This document shows, one piece after another, positions 1 to 7,870 of a stretch of 34,099 nucleotides of DNA. The notes under the pieces were generated by a model. The model ran no database searches and was not told where the DNA came from. It was given only the letters and a program-made list of their open reading frames with translations. A program made the translations under genes and the position numbers. Source of the DNA: Candidatus Hydrogenedentota bacterium (lineage in GTDB: Bacteria; Hydrogenedentota; Hydrogenedentia; Hydrogenedentales; CAITNO01); assembly GCA_012730045.1 (NCBI GenBank), contig JAAYBR010000100.1, positions 1 to 34,099 of the forward strand, written 5' to 3'. Each line of letters begins with the position of its first letter. Position 1 is the first letter of the stretch.

Positions 1-432
1 CGCCCCCTCTTCCTTTCTGGCACCCCGGCAGGGGTGCGGGACTCCGGGGCCAGCGGGAACCGACGCGTCCTGAACCCCTGCCGGGGTTCTTGAAGAAATG
101 GGGGGGCTGCTGTCCGGTGGTATCGCTACGCTCAACCACCGGCTAGTGTCCTGCATCCCTCCGGGATGCCCAAGACTTTCGCTTTCGGCCATTTCCACGT
201 TTGGCAGAGAAAAACCTTCGGCTTGGGGCGCGGAAGAATACGTCCACTTCATTAGCAGCGAAGCGCGGCCATCTCGTTCCCGCCAGCGCCCCGGCCGACG
301 CGGAAATCTTCTGCCCGGAAGACCTTCCCTCCCCCGCAGCCCCCGGTGAAACCGGACCAGCCCGGGGCTGGTCCGTGAAATGTGCCATATTTTCGGATTC
401 TGCCCGGGTGACCGGCACGAAAGGGTCATGCG
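1..432. other. Non-coding region with hairpins and decayed repeat pieces
   Basis: I see no convincing gene here. Positions 72-89 form a short perfect hairpin (GAACCCC-TGCC-GGGGTTC) and 21-36 hold a similar GC palindrome (CACCCC-GGCA-GGGGTG). A GCATCCC/GGGATGC hairpin lies near 152-170. Positions about 249-293 are a degraded, reverse-oriented copy of the element seen at 5198-5288 and 12537-12586 (AGCGAAGCGCGGC, then ATCTCGTTCCCGCCA). Short open frames across this stretch lack ribosome sites and overlap each other, so I treat them as chance. The last bases (AAAGG about 8 nt before 433) give a plausible ribosome site for the pseudopilin gene. Confidence 0.6.
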
Positions 433-1398
433 ATGAAGAGGCATCATCAGGGATTCACGCTTATTGAGCTGCTGGTCGTCATTGCCATCATCGGCATTCT
501 GGCGGCCATCCTCCTGCCCGCGCTGGCCCGGGCGCGCGAGGCCGCCCGCCGCGCGAGCTGCCAGAACAACCTGAAACAGTTCGGGCTGGTGTACAAGATG
601 TACGCCAACGAGGCCGGCGGCGGGAAGTTCCCGCCCATGCAGTTCGAGGCCTACTCCCTGCGCAACGCCGACATCGCCATCGGCCCCATGGTCCGGGCCA
701 TCTACCCGGAATACATGACGGACCCGTCCATCGCCCTGTGCCCGTCGGACCCGAACAGCACGCTGGAGGACATCCGCAACGATGAGACGGGGCGGCTGGA
801 CATTATGGACGACCCCGAGGCGATTGACATGAGCTACGCCTACATGGGGTGGGTGCTGGACAAATGCGGCGACGACTCCCCCCAGATTGACCTCACCTCC
901 ATCTTCAACATGATGCCGGGCCTGCCCAACAACATGATCCTGGACGACCCGACCGCCACCGGCCCCTACCAGTTCATCGCGCTGTTCACCGCCACGGTGG
1001 CCCAGGTCATCTCCGAGCGCAACAGCCTCTCCGGGGACGACCAGATCCGCGCCGCCAGTTTCCGCGTCGCCGACGACGACAAGAAGGTCCCGGCCTTTAG
1101 CGGGCAGTCCATGGGCAACGGCAGCGGGGACACGATCTACCGTCTGCGCGAGGGCATTGAGCGCTTCCTGATCACGGACGTGAACAACCCCTCCGCAAGT
1201 TCCCAGGCCCAGAGCGACATCTGGGTCATGTTCGACACCGTCTCCAAGAATGTCAAATACTTCAACCATGTGCCCGGCGGGTCCAATGTCCTCTACATGG
1301 ACGGCCATGTCGAGTTCATCCGGTACCCGGGCCGCGTGCCCGCCAACACCGGCATGGCCCTGTTCCTGGGCACGCTGCTGGACCGCACCCGGTCCTGA
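433..1398 (+). CDS. Pseudopilin with prepilin N-terminal methylation domain (DUF1559-like)
   Basis: A 321-residue pseudopilin-type protein. The N-terminus has a short basic leader, then [20 protein letters not shown], the classic class III signal: a prepilin peptidase would cut after the Gly and methylate the Phe, and E at +5 aids assembly. The first ~30 mature residues form the hydrophobic assembly helix, followed by the [18 protein letters not shown] segment typical of the planctomycete/Lentisphaerae DUF1559 group. Near the C-terminus is the [11 protein letters not shown] motif of the family; the spacing from the His is ten residues before DG rather than the usual nine. These proteins are common and multicopy in that group, and the role (type II secretion-like or pilus-like fibre) is not settled. 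ATG at 433 is preceded by AAAGG. Confidence 0.9.
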   Translation: MKRHHQGFTLIELLVVIAIIGILAAILLPALARAREAARRASCQNNLKQFGLVYKMYANEAGGGKFPPMQFEAYSLRNADIAIGPMVRAIYPEYMTDPSIALCPSDPNSTLEDIRNDETGRLDIMDDPEAIDMSYAYMGWVLDKCGDDSPQIDLTSIFNMMPGLPNNMILDDPTATGPYQFIALFTATVAQVISERNSLSGDDQIRAASFRVADDDKKVPAFSGQSMGNGSGDTIYRLREGIERFLITDVNNPSASSQAQSDIWVMFDTVSKNVKYFNHVPGGSNVLYMDGHVEFIRYPGRVPANTGMALFLGTLLDRTRS

Positions 1399-1414
1399 CG
1401 GGGGATAATGCGCA

Positions 1415-1885
1415 ATGGCTGACCGGACAAAAGTCGTGAAGGTGGTCGGGTCGCTGGTGGCCCTGAGTTTCTCCGGGTTGGTGCTCTTTGCCATGTACGG
1501 CCCCGAGGGCTGCGGCCCGTCGGAGGACGAGCTGAAGGTCGTCGCCCAGCTCAACAACCTGGAGGAGCTGATCCAGAAGGGCGGCTACGTCAAGACGATC
1601 ACCCCCATCGAGGAGCGCGACGACCACGGCGACGCCGTCTACGGTTTTCAGGCCGAGATCGAGGATGAGAAAGGCGTGCCCATCGGCCGCCTGCGCTCCA
1701 TGCGCGTCGAGGGCTTCGGCATGATGAAGCCCCGCTTCCTCTGGTACAAGCAGCCGGGCGTCCCCGAGGACTGGCCCCCGCGCGGCGAACGCCGCCGCCG
1801 CGGCGGCGGCGAGCGCCGCGACGGGGAACGCCGTGAAGGCGCGCCGCCCAACGCCCAGCAAAGCGCCCCCCCGCCCGCGCAGTAG
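1415..1885 (+). CDS. Hypothetical membrane-anchored protein with Arg/Gly-rich tail
   Basis: A 156-residue protein that I do not recognise. Residues ~10-28 form one hydrophobic segment (VGSLVALSFSGLVLFAMYG) after a short basic start, so it is probably an N-terminal membrane anchor or uncleaved signal. A charged, mixed alpha/beta-like region follows to about residue 120. The C-terminal ~35 residues are low complexity, rich in Arg, Gly and Glu and then Pro/Ala. It starts 16 nt after the pseudopilin stop and could be cotranscribed with it. The ribosome site is weak (GGGGGAT). The tail has a strongly biased GC repeat, so its exact length may vary between relatives. Confidence 0.7.
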   Translation: MADRTKVVKVVGSLVALSFSGLVLFAMYGPEGCGPSEDELKVVAQLNNLEELIQKGGYVKTITPIEERDDHGDAVYGFQAEIEDEKGVPIGRLRSMRVEGFGMMKPRFLWYKQPGVPEDWPPRGERRRRGGGERRDGERREGAPPNAQQSAPPPAQ

Positions 1886-2614
1886 GCGCAGAGGCGGATA
1901 GTTGGCGGAAACGCAAGGGAACAGGAGGGGAGGGAGGTTTCGCCCGGGCGGCCCCGGGTTCATGTCCCCCATCTCAAATCTCAAATTTGAGATTCTATGG
2001 ATGTTGGGCCGGACACAGACGCAAGCCTCTTCGTGGACTCTCTTTTCGACCTCCCACACTTCCAGGGCAATCACGCTAAAAGGCCTCTCGAGAAACGCCA
2101 GCGACCGGCATGAACGCTCCCCGGATCCGTGATTTGGTGTTTGTTGTCCCAAAGGGGTATCCGCATATTGTCCAAGCAGGCCGCCGCCCATCCCCTCAGC
2201 CCCGGGTCCGCACAACGCGCAGCGCCTTGGAGTGCGGCAGCTTGCTGCCGCCTTTCTTCGCGTGGGCTTGCCCGCGCGGGGGCACACGAAAAATGACGGG
2301 GACCGCGCGTTTCCCCGAGGCCGTCGCGGCACCCCCTGCCGCAATTTCGGCTGCCCCGTTGGGGCATGATCCTTTTGACCCGTTTACCCAGGGCAGGCCT
2401 GGCCCTTCGGGCGGCGGCCTGGCCTGGGCTATATTCGGCAACGCTTTCAGCGTTGGGGAGGTCGGATAGAGGGCAATGAACGCACTCCGCCCAGAAGGTG
2501 TTTGCGGTTTCAGTGCGATTGCCCTGCCCATTTTTCCCGGCCGGGGTGCCCGCCCCGCGGCCTTGTGGTACACTTTGCCCGTTGTTTTGAACCCCCAGAA
2601 GGAGTGTTGGCGCC
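1886..2614. other. Non-coding region rich in palindromes
   Basis: A 729-base stretch with no supported gene. It holds a perfect 18-bp palindrome at 1977-1994 (AATCTCAAATTTGAGATT), a REP-like repeat at 2217-2280, several GGCCTGGCC-type palindromes near 2395-2425 and a CAACGCT/AGCGTTG hairpin at 2439-2455. The last 60 bases probably hold the menB promoter: TGG-TACACT at 2566-2574 resembles an extended -10 box, but I see no good -35. AAGGAG about 10 nt before 2615 is the menB ribosome site. Confidence 0.55.
2217..2280 (+). repeat. REP-like palindromic repeat, copy A
   Basis: This copy has the family core GCGCAGCGCCTTGGAGTGCG, then an imperfect GGCAGC-TT-GCTGCC hairpin, CGCCTTTCTTCGCG and a second hairpin of GGGCTTGCCCGCGC type. 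The same order recurs at 14743-14826, 14921-15066, 18093-18263 and, in reverse, at 18946-19012. It lies between genes. Confidence 0.8.
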
Positions 2615-3439
2615 ATGGCGGACGCGCGGTGGGAGACGGCCCGGGACTATCAGGAAATCCGGTATGAGAAGCGGCCCGGGGTGGCGAAGATCACGATCAA
2701 CCGGCCGCACCGGCGCAACGCCTTCACGCCCCTGACGCTGGACGAGATCAGCGACGCCCTGCGCGATGCGCGGTTTGACCCGGCGGTCGGCGTGGTCCTC
2801 CTCACGGGCGAGGGGCCGCTGGCGTTCTGCTCCGGGGGCGACCAGAAGATCCGGGGCGAGGCGGGCTATGTGGACCCGCAGACGGGGGCGCACCGGCTGA
2901 ATGTGCTGGACCTGCACCGCCAGATACGGACCTGCCCCAAGCCGGTCATCGCCATGGTGGCGGGCTACTGCATCGGCGGGGGGAACATCCTGGCGATGGT
3001 CTGCGACCTGACCATCGCGGCGGACAACGCCATTTTCGGCCAGACGGGCCCCAAGGTGGGCTCCTTCGACGCGGGCTACGGCTCGGCGCACCTCGCGCGG
3101 ATGGTGGGGCAGAAGAAGGCCCGGGAAATCTGGTTCCTCTGCCGCCAGTACACCGCCGCCCAGGCGCTGGAGATGGGCATGGTGAACACCGTGGTGCCCC
3201 TGGACCGGCTGGAGGAGGAGACGCTCCAGTGGTGCTCGGAGATCCTGGAAATGTCGCCCATGGCCCTGCGGTGTATCAAGGCGGCCATGAACGCCGACGA
3301 GGACGGCCAGGCGGGGCTCATGGAGCTGGCGGGCAATGCCACCAGCCTCTTCTACATGTCCGAGGAGGGGCAGGAGGGCCGCAACGCGTTCCTCGAAAAG
3401 CGGCCGCCGAACTTCTCGAAGTTCCCGCGCAACCCCTGA
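2615..3439 (+). CDS. menB: 1,4-dihydroxy-2-naphthoyl-CoA synthase (MenB)
   Basis: A 274-residue crotonase-fold enzyme that closes the second ring of o-succinylbenzoyl-CoA to give 1,4-dihydroxy-2-naphthoyl-CoA in menaquinone synthesis. Visible motifs are FCSGGDQ (residues 71-77), the oxyanion-hole region GYCIGGGN (~118-124), [20 protein letters not shown] (~143-162) and [13 protein letters not shown]. The Gly in QTG is the residue known from bicarbonate-dependent MenB enzymes, and the SFD Asp is the catalytic acid position. The C-terminus ([19 protein letters not shown]) matches the family tail. It is the first gene of a men operon, with menA 11 nt downstream. ATG at 2615 has an AAGGAG ribosome site. 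Confidence 0.96.
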   Translation: MADARWETARDYQEIRYEKRPGVAKITINRPHRRNAFTPLTLDEISDALRDARFDPAVGVVLLTGEGPLAFCSGGDQKIRGEAGYVDPQTGAHRLNVLDLHRQIRTCPKPVIAMVAGYCIGGGNILAMVCDLTIAADNAIFGQTGPKVGSFDAGYGSAHLARMVGQKKAREIWFLCRQYTAAQALEMGMVNTVVPLDRLEEETLQWCSEILEMSPMALRCIKAAMNADEDGQAGLMELAGNATSLFYMSEEGQEGRNAFLEKRPPNFSKFPRNP

Positions 3440-3450
3440 GGGGCCCCATC

Positions 3451-4356
3451 ATGACGGACACGGCACCCATCCGGCCGGCCGGGGCGCGCGTCTGGCTGGA
3501 CGCCGCGCGCCCGCGCACGCTGGGCGCGGCGGTGGGGCCGGTGCTGCTGGGGGCGGCGTTCGCGGTGGACGCCGGGGGCGCGCATTTTCCCTCCCTGCTG
3601 GCGGCGCTGGTCTGCGCGCTGCTCCTGCAGGTGGCCGCCAATTTCGCGAATGACTACTACGATTTCCTCAAGGGGGCCGACACGGCGGCGCGGGTGGGGC
3701 CGGTGCGCGCGACGGCCTCCGGGCTGGTGACGCCCGCCCAGATGCGCCGCGCCCTGGCGCTCACGCTGGTGGCGGCGTTTCTGCTGGGCCTGTATCTCGT
3801 CTGGCGGGGCGGCTGGCCCATCCTCGTCATCGGCGTGCTGTCCATGCTCTTCGCCGTCCTCTACACCGGCGGCCCGTATCCCCTGGGCTATCTGGGGCTG
3901 GGCGAGGTCTTCGTGTTTATCTTCTTCGGTCCCGTCGCCGTGGCGGGCACGGCCTATGTGCAGACCCTTTCCTTCGACCCGCTGGCCGCTGTCGCGGGCA
4001 TCGGCCCCGGCCTCTTCTCCGTCGCCATCCTCACGGTGAACAACCTGCGGGACCGGGACGAGGACGGCCGCACGGGCAAGCGGACCCTGGCGGTGCGTTT
4101 CGGCGCGCGCTTCGCGCGGGCGGAGTACGCGCTGTCCCTGCTGGCTGCCCTGCTCGGGGTGCCCGCCCTGCTGTGCGCGCTCCCGGGCGGGCACGGCGGC
4201 GCCTTTGCCGCCCTGCCGGTGCTGGTTCCCGCCATGTTCGCGGTTCGGACCGTCTCCAGGGAGTCCGGGCCGGCCCTCAACCGCATGCTCGGCGGCACGG
4301 GAAAACTGCTGCTGCTGTACAGCCTGCTGTTCGGCGTGGGGTGGGTGCTGTGGTGA
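3451..4356 (+). CDS. menA: 1,4-dihydroxy-2-naphthoate polyprenyltransferase (MenA)
   Basis: A 301-residue UbiA-family integral membrane prenyltransferase that attaches the polyprenyl chain to 1,4-dihydroxy-2-naphthoate, giving demethylmenaquinone. The first Asp-rich motif is NDYYDFLKGAD (residues ~67-77), which binds the Mg-diphosphate. The second is NNLRDRDEDGRTGKRTLAVRFG (split here as NNLRDRDEDG and RTGKRTLAVRFG). The rest is about eight or nine hydrophobic helices. ATG at 3451 lies 11 nt after the menB stop and fits the usual start ARPRTLGAAVGPVLLG. The stop overlaps the GTG start of menC (GTGA), so translation is probably coupled. Confidence 0.95.
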   Translation: MTDTAPIRPAGARVWLDAARPRTLGAAVGPVLLGAAFAVDAGGAHFPSLLAALVCALLLQVAANFANDYYDFLKGADTAARVGPVRATASGLVTPAQMRRALALTLVAAFLLGLYLVWRGGWPILVIGVLSMLFAVLYTGGPYPLGYLGLGEVFVFIFFGPVAVAGTAYVQTLSFDPLAAVAGIGPGLFSVAILTVNNLRDRDEDGRTGKRTLAVRFGARFARAEYALSLLAALLGVPALLCALPGGHGGAFAALPVLVPAMFAVRTVSRESGPALNRMLGGTGKLLLLYSLLFGVGWVLW

Positions 4357-5576
4357 CGCCCGGCACCACGCGGGTGTACCGCTACGACCTGCCGCTGGCC
4401 CATCCGATACGGGTGGGCGGGGAAAGGCTGACCCGCCGCCGGGGGTGGCTGCTGGAGCGCGCGGACGCCGACGGCCGCTCCGCCTGGGGAGAGGCCGCGC
4501 CGCTGCCGGGGTTCAGCCGCGAAACCTTTGACGAGGCCGGGGAGGCGTTGATCGCCCTGTGCGGGGTGTCCGACCCGCCCCCCGATGCGCCGCCCTCTGT
4601 CCGTTTCGCCCTGCATGCGGCACGGGGGGATACCACGCCGTCAGGGAACCGCCGCGTGCCGCTCTGCGCCCTGCTGCGGGGGGACGGGTTGCAGAAGCTC
4701 ACACACGCCTCCGAAGCGGCCAGAAAGGGATATCAGGCGGTCAAACTGAAAGTCGGCGGGAGAAAGGTGGGGGAGGACATCGCGTTGACGTTGAACCTGC
4801 GCAGCTTGCTGGGACCGGACGTGGCCCTGCGGCTCGACGCCAACCGGGCGTGGTCGTTGGAGGAGGCGGAGTCCTTTCTGCGGCGCATGACGGAGGAAGA
4901 TGCGCTCTATGCGCTGGCGCCGGTGGCCTTCATCGAGGAACCCCTCAAGGACTGGACGCAGCTGCCCGAACTGGCGGCGCGGACGCGGGTTCCGCTGGCG
5001 TTGGACGAGACCCTTCAGGAGGTCTTCGGCGCGCGCACCGTCTCGCGCGCGGAGGCGGAGCCGGCCTTTCGGGCGGCATCGTGCTGGGTGTGGAAGCCCA
5101 CCCTCTGCGGACCCTTTCAGACGGCCACAGAGGACTGGCTGTCTTTCGGTCCCCCCTTCAGGGGGGGGATTCGCGGAAGCGAACCGGGGGATGTTCCGGA
5201 CTCCGGGGCGTTGGCGGGAACGGGATTGCTTCGCTTCGCTCGCAATGACCTCGAAAAAACACGTCATTGCGAGCGAAGCGAAGCAATCTCATGCTCGCGA
5301 AAACGCGGCATCCCCCCTCATGGGGAGATCAAGACCGGCCTTCCGGTGGTGTCCAGCGCCGCCTATGAGTCGGGCGTGGGCATTGCGGCGATTGTTAGGG
5401 CGGCAGGGGAAGGCGTTCTCGAACCCTTGGGCATTGACACCTACGCGGCGCTGGCGGAGGACGTGCTGGCGCGGCGGCTGCCACTGGACGCGCCGGAGGC
5501 GGAAGTGGGCGGGGTGCTGGCCGCCGCCGGGGACGTGGTCCGTTCACGGCTGGAATTGGTTCATGAGCACCCCTGA
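4353..5576 (+). CDS. menC: o-succinylbenzoate synthase (MenC) with in-frame repeat insertion
   Basis: An enolase-superfamily enzyme that dehydrates SHCHC to o-succinylbenzoate. I choose the GTG at 4353, which overlaps the menA stop as GTGA; the product is 407 residues. Catalytic residues are visible: KLK (K131/K133), the metal ligands D162 (RLDANRAWS), E195 (FIEEPLKD) and D218 (ALDETL), and K248 (WKPTL). After DWLS (~residue 264) about 61 residues of repeat-derived sequence (5145-5327) interrupt the barrel before VVSSAAYESGVGIAA resumes the family pattern. Without the insert the length (~346) is normal. The frame stays open, so the gene may still be active; the insert falls in the loop after the Lys-bearing strand. 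The 3' end overlaps menE by 14 nt. Confidence 0.92.
   Translation: MTPGTTRVYRYDLPLAHPIRVGGERLTRRRGWLLERADADGRSAWGEAAPLPGFSRETFDEAGEALIALCGVSDPPPDAPPSVRFALHAARGDTTPSGNRRVPLCALLRGDGLQKLTHASEAARKGYQAVKLKVGGRKVGEDIALTLNLRSLLGPDVALRLDANRAWSLEEAESFLRRMTEEDALYALAPVAFIEEPLKDWTQLPELAARTRVPLALDETLQEVFGARTVSRAEAEPAFRAASCWVWKPTLCGPFQTATEDWLSFGPPFRGGIRGSEPGDVPDSGALAGTGLLRFARNDLEKTRHCERSEAISCSRKRGIPPHGEIKTGLPVVSSAAYESGVGIAAIVRAAGEGVLEPLGIDTYAALAEDVLARRLPLDAPEAEVGGVLAAAGDVVRSRLELVHEHP
5145..5327. repeat. Palindromic repeat element inserted in menC
   Basis: About 183 bp (61 codons) foreign to the MenC family. Its core is a perfect inverted repeat with 26-nt arms, 5224-5249 and 5263-5288, separated by 13 nt (arm start GATTGCTTCGCTTCGCTCGC). 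The outer left part includes CCCCCCTTCAGGGGGGG and GGGGCGTTGGCGGGAACG. The same core occurs near 12537-12822 and, decayed, at 249-293. Its length is a multiple of three and one frame is stop-free, so menC is not broken. An mRNA hairpin of 26 bp would form inside the coding region. Confidence 0.88.
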
Positions 5577-7122
5577 CACCCCACGCTGGGAAAACCCCTT
5601 CGCCGCGGCGGCCCACCGCTTTGGCGACACCCCCTTCGTGGAGACGCCAACGGAGACGCTGTCGTTCGCGGCATTTCACCGCCGAGCTTCTGAACTGCGC
5701 GGGGGGCTGTCCGGTCAGGGGATCGGCATGGGCGCCTGCGTGTGCCTGCCCGCCGCGCGCACCGTGGAGACCCTGCTCCTTTGGGCCGCCTGCTGGGAAT
5801 GCGGCGCGTGCGTGTGCATGGTGGATCCCGCCGCCCCGGAGGACTACACGGCGGCCCGCGCCGCCCAGGCGGGATGCACCCACCGCGTTTCCCCGTCCGG
5901 CCTTGTTCCCCTGACGTCACATGAGTCGCGATGCCATATGGGCAGGGAGGTTGCCTCTGACCAGAATGCGCCCCCCCACCCGTCATTCCCGCGAAAGCGG
6001 GAACCCATCTTGGGTCAGCAGGTTACGACATGCGTCGAAGACATGGGCCCCCGCCTTCGCGGGGGTGACGGCGAGCGAAGGGCGCCGGAGACCCCGTCCG
6101 GGGTCGGGCCCGAGACCGCGCTGGTGGTCTTTACCTCCGGCAGCAGCGGCACGCCCAAGGCCGTCTGCCACGGCGTCGAGGGTATGCGGCACGCCTCCCG
6201 CGTCACTGCCGCCGCGCTGGACCTCCACGCGGGGGACCGTTGTCTTCTGAGCCTGCCTCTCCACCATGTCTCGGGACTGTCCATGGTGCTGCGCTGTGCC
6301 GAGGCCGGCGCGGTGTGCGTGCTTCCCCCGGCGGGGGCGCCCCTGGCCGAAGCCCTGCGGAACACACAGCCCACCCATGTTTCCCTTGTGGCAACGCAGG
6401 TCGGCCGCCTGCTGGAGCAGGGTGCCGCCCCGCCCGCGTCCCTTCGCTGCGCCCTGCTGGGTGGGGGGCCGTCTTCCGCGTCCCTCATTGCCGCCGCTCT
6501 GCGGGGTGGCTACCCGGTCCGCAACAGCTACGGCATGACGGAGACTTTCGCCATGATCGCCGTTTCGCGGCCGGACGCTTCGGCGGACGAGGCGGCGGCC
6601 GCCGCTGAGGTCATCGAGCCGGGCACGGTGCGCGTGGGGGACGGCCGCATTGCCGTGCGCGGGGGGCGCCTGTTCCTGGGCTACTATCGGGACGGCGGTC
6701 TGGATCCCGCGCGGGACGCCGACGGGTTCTACCCCACCGAGGACCGGGGGATTCTGGACGGGGACCGCCTGTCCGTGCTGGGGCGGGCGGACACGGTGTT
6801 CATCAGCGGGGGGGAGAATGTGGCCCCGGAGGAGGTGGAGGCCGCCCTGCTCCGGCTGGACGGCGTGGCCGATGTTGTGGTTATCCCCGTGCCGCATCCA
6901 GACTTTGGCCGGGTGCCCGCCGCGTTCCTGCGCGTGCGGGACGGGTCCGTTCCCGAGATTTCCGCCCTGCGCGCCGCGCTGGCCGCCGCCCTGCCGAGGC
7001 ACTGCCTGCCCTGGGCGGTGTTTCCCTGGCCTGCGGACGCGCCCGCCCCTTCGGCCAAACCCAACCGGGAGTGGTGGCGGGATTGTGCGGCGCGGACAGC
7101 GGGAGAAGGACTTTCGGGCTAA
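5563..7122 (+). CDS. menE: o-succinylbenzoate-CoA ligase (MenE) with in-frame repeat insertion
   Basis: A 519-residue ANL-superfamily adenylating enzyme that activates o-succinylbenzoate to its CoA thioester. Visible motifs are the P-loop VVFTSGSSGTPKAV (~residues 186-199), HHVSGLS, NSYGMTETFAM (A5), TEDRGILDGDRLSVLGRAD (A7/A8, split as TEDRGILDGD and RLSVLGRAD), FISGGENVAPEEVE and the C-terminal catalytic Lys in SAKPNREW. Residues ~140-169 derive from a 90-bp palindromic element (5981-6070) placed in the N-terminal domain just before the P-loop. ATG at 5563 sits inside the menC end. The stop overlaps the stop of the convergent gene at 7119. MenF, MenD and MenH are not in the window. Confidence 0.93.
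   Translation: MSTPDTPRWENPFAAAAHRFGDTPFVETPTETLSFAAFHRRASELRGGLSGQGIGMGACVCLPAARTVETLLLWAACWECGACVCMVDPAAPEDYTAARAAQAGCTHRVSPSGLVPLTSHESRCHMGREVASDQNAPPHPSFPRKREPILGQQVTTCVEDMGPRLRGGDGERRAPETPSGVGPETALVVFTSGSSGTPKAVCHGVEGMRHASRVTAAALDLHAGDRCLLSLPLHHVSGLSMVLRCAEAGAVCVLPPAGAPLAEALRNTQPTHVSLVATQVGRLLEQGAAPPASLRCALLGGGPSSASLIAAALRGGYPVRNSYGMTETFAMIAVSRPDASADEAAAAAEVIEPGTVRVGDGRIAVRGGRLFLGYYRDGGLDPARDADGFYPTEDRGILDGDRLSVLGRADTVFISGGENVAPEEVEAALLRLDGVADVVVIPVPHPDFGRVPAAFLRVRDGSVPEISALRAALAAALPRHCLPWAVFPWPADAPAPSAKPNREWWRDCAARTAGEGLSG
5981..6070. repeat. Palindromic repeat element inserted in menE
   Basis: A 90-bp element with imperfect terminal inverted repeats: CGTCATTCCCGCGAAAGCGGG at the left (written here as CGTCATTCCCGCGAAA plus GCGGG) and the complement of CGTCACCCCCGCGAAGGCGGG at the right. 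Translated, it gives the familiar PSFPRKREPI and MGPRLRGGD peptides that mark this widespread dispersed element (established knowledge). It adds exactly 30 codons to menE and is a different family from the element in menC. Confidence 0.9.
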
Positions 7123-7526
7123 CCCTCCGTTGGGGCGTCCTTCGTTTCGGCGGGGGGCGCATCCTGAGCGCGGGTGCGTGCGGCGCGGGTGCGCTCGACC
7201 AGGGTGGTCATGAACGCCTCGTCCCCGAGGGTCTCGCGGAAGGCGCGGCGGGACTCTGCGAGGTGGCCGCGCGTGATGGCGAAGAATTCCCGGACAGCCT
7301 TGACGCTGGCCACCAGAAAGAAGAGAAACATCACGGCCAGCACCAGGAAGAACTTCTGCGGGTTGTCCCGGTACCGGGCCATCTGCGCGCCCAGCACCAT
7401 CACCACGGGAAAGCAGAGGAGAAGGTAGAAACTGACCGGCCGGCGCCGGTGCGCCTCGACGACACCCCGGGCGACACAGCGCCAGAAGGAGAGGGGGGGC
7501 TTGGGGGTGGGGGCTTCCTCGGTCAT
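7119..7526 (-). CDS. Hypothetical protein with two membrane segments
   Basis: A 135-residue protein that I do not assign. It has a cytosolic-looking N-terminus (PTPKPPLSFWRCVARG), two hydrophobic helices (~residues 32-50 FYLLLCFPVVMVLGAQMA and ~60-78 FFLVLAVMFLFFLVASV) and a basic/acidic C-terminal tail ending in DAPPAETKDAPTEG. A GGAGGG ribosome site precedes the ATG at 7526. It follows the FmdB-like gene by 25 nt on the same strand, so the two may be cotranscribed. Its TAG stop overlaps the menE TAA in opposite orientation (sequence CTAA at 7119-7122). Confidence 0.75.
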   Translation of the reverse strand: MTEEAPTPKPPLSFWRCVARGVVEAHRRRPVSFYLLLCFPVVMVLGAQMARYRDNPQKFFLVLAVMFLFFLVASVKAVREFFAITRGHLAESRRAFRETLGDEAFMTTLVERTRAARTRAQDAPPAETKDAPTEG

Positions 7527-7551
7527 GCCGCCCTCCGGTCGCGCGCCGGGA

Positions 7552-7779
7552 TCACAGGTCGCAGGCGCCCTGCATGGGGCAGCCGCCGTGGCCCCCGTTG
7601 CCGCCGCAGCAGCCCGCGCACGCGGGGTCCGTGGAGTTTCCGCTCAGGGCGGCGAAATGGCTCATCTGTTTTTCAAGGTCCGCCGAACCGCACACCGGAC
7701 ACTCCGGCCGCTCTGATCCGCGCACGAGAATCTCCGACTGGGCGCCGCAGGCTTTGCAGAAGAAGGCGAACAACGGCAT
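7552..7779 (-). CDS. FmdB-family zinc ribbon protein
   Basis: A 75-residue small zinc-ribbon protein. Two CxxC knuckles (C8/C11 in FCKACG and C27/C30 in CPVCGS) form the N-terminal ribbon typical of the FmdB/CxxC_CxxC_SSSS family; the family role is a regulator or chaperone-like zinc protein and remains vague. The tail is rich in Cys, Gly and His (ACAGCCGGNGGHGGC), as often seen in the family. I choose the Met at 7779 rather than 7788, because GGAGG lies 9 nt before 7779 but directly abuts 7788, and because family members start MPxxxxxC. Confidence 0.85.
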   Translation of the reverse strand: MPLFAFFCKACGAQSEILVRGSERPECPVCGSADLEKQMSHFAALSGNSTDPACAGCCGGNGGHGGCPMQGACDL

Positions 7780-7870
7780 GGGAAGCATCCTCCACGCGTT
7801 CGTTGGGAAACGTCAACCACTGGGAGAATTTTATCAGACTGGGCCGTTTTTTGCCAAGCCGGCGGACGGG

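Noticed and set aside
72-89. Rho-independent terminator
   Set aside because: The hairpin is good, but no T-run follows on either strand.
1316-2344. 342-codon minus-strand frame downstream of the pseudopilin
   Set aside because: It overlaps two plus-strand genes and a REP-like repeat, and has no recognisable domain or ribosome site.
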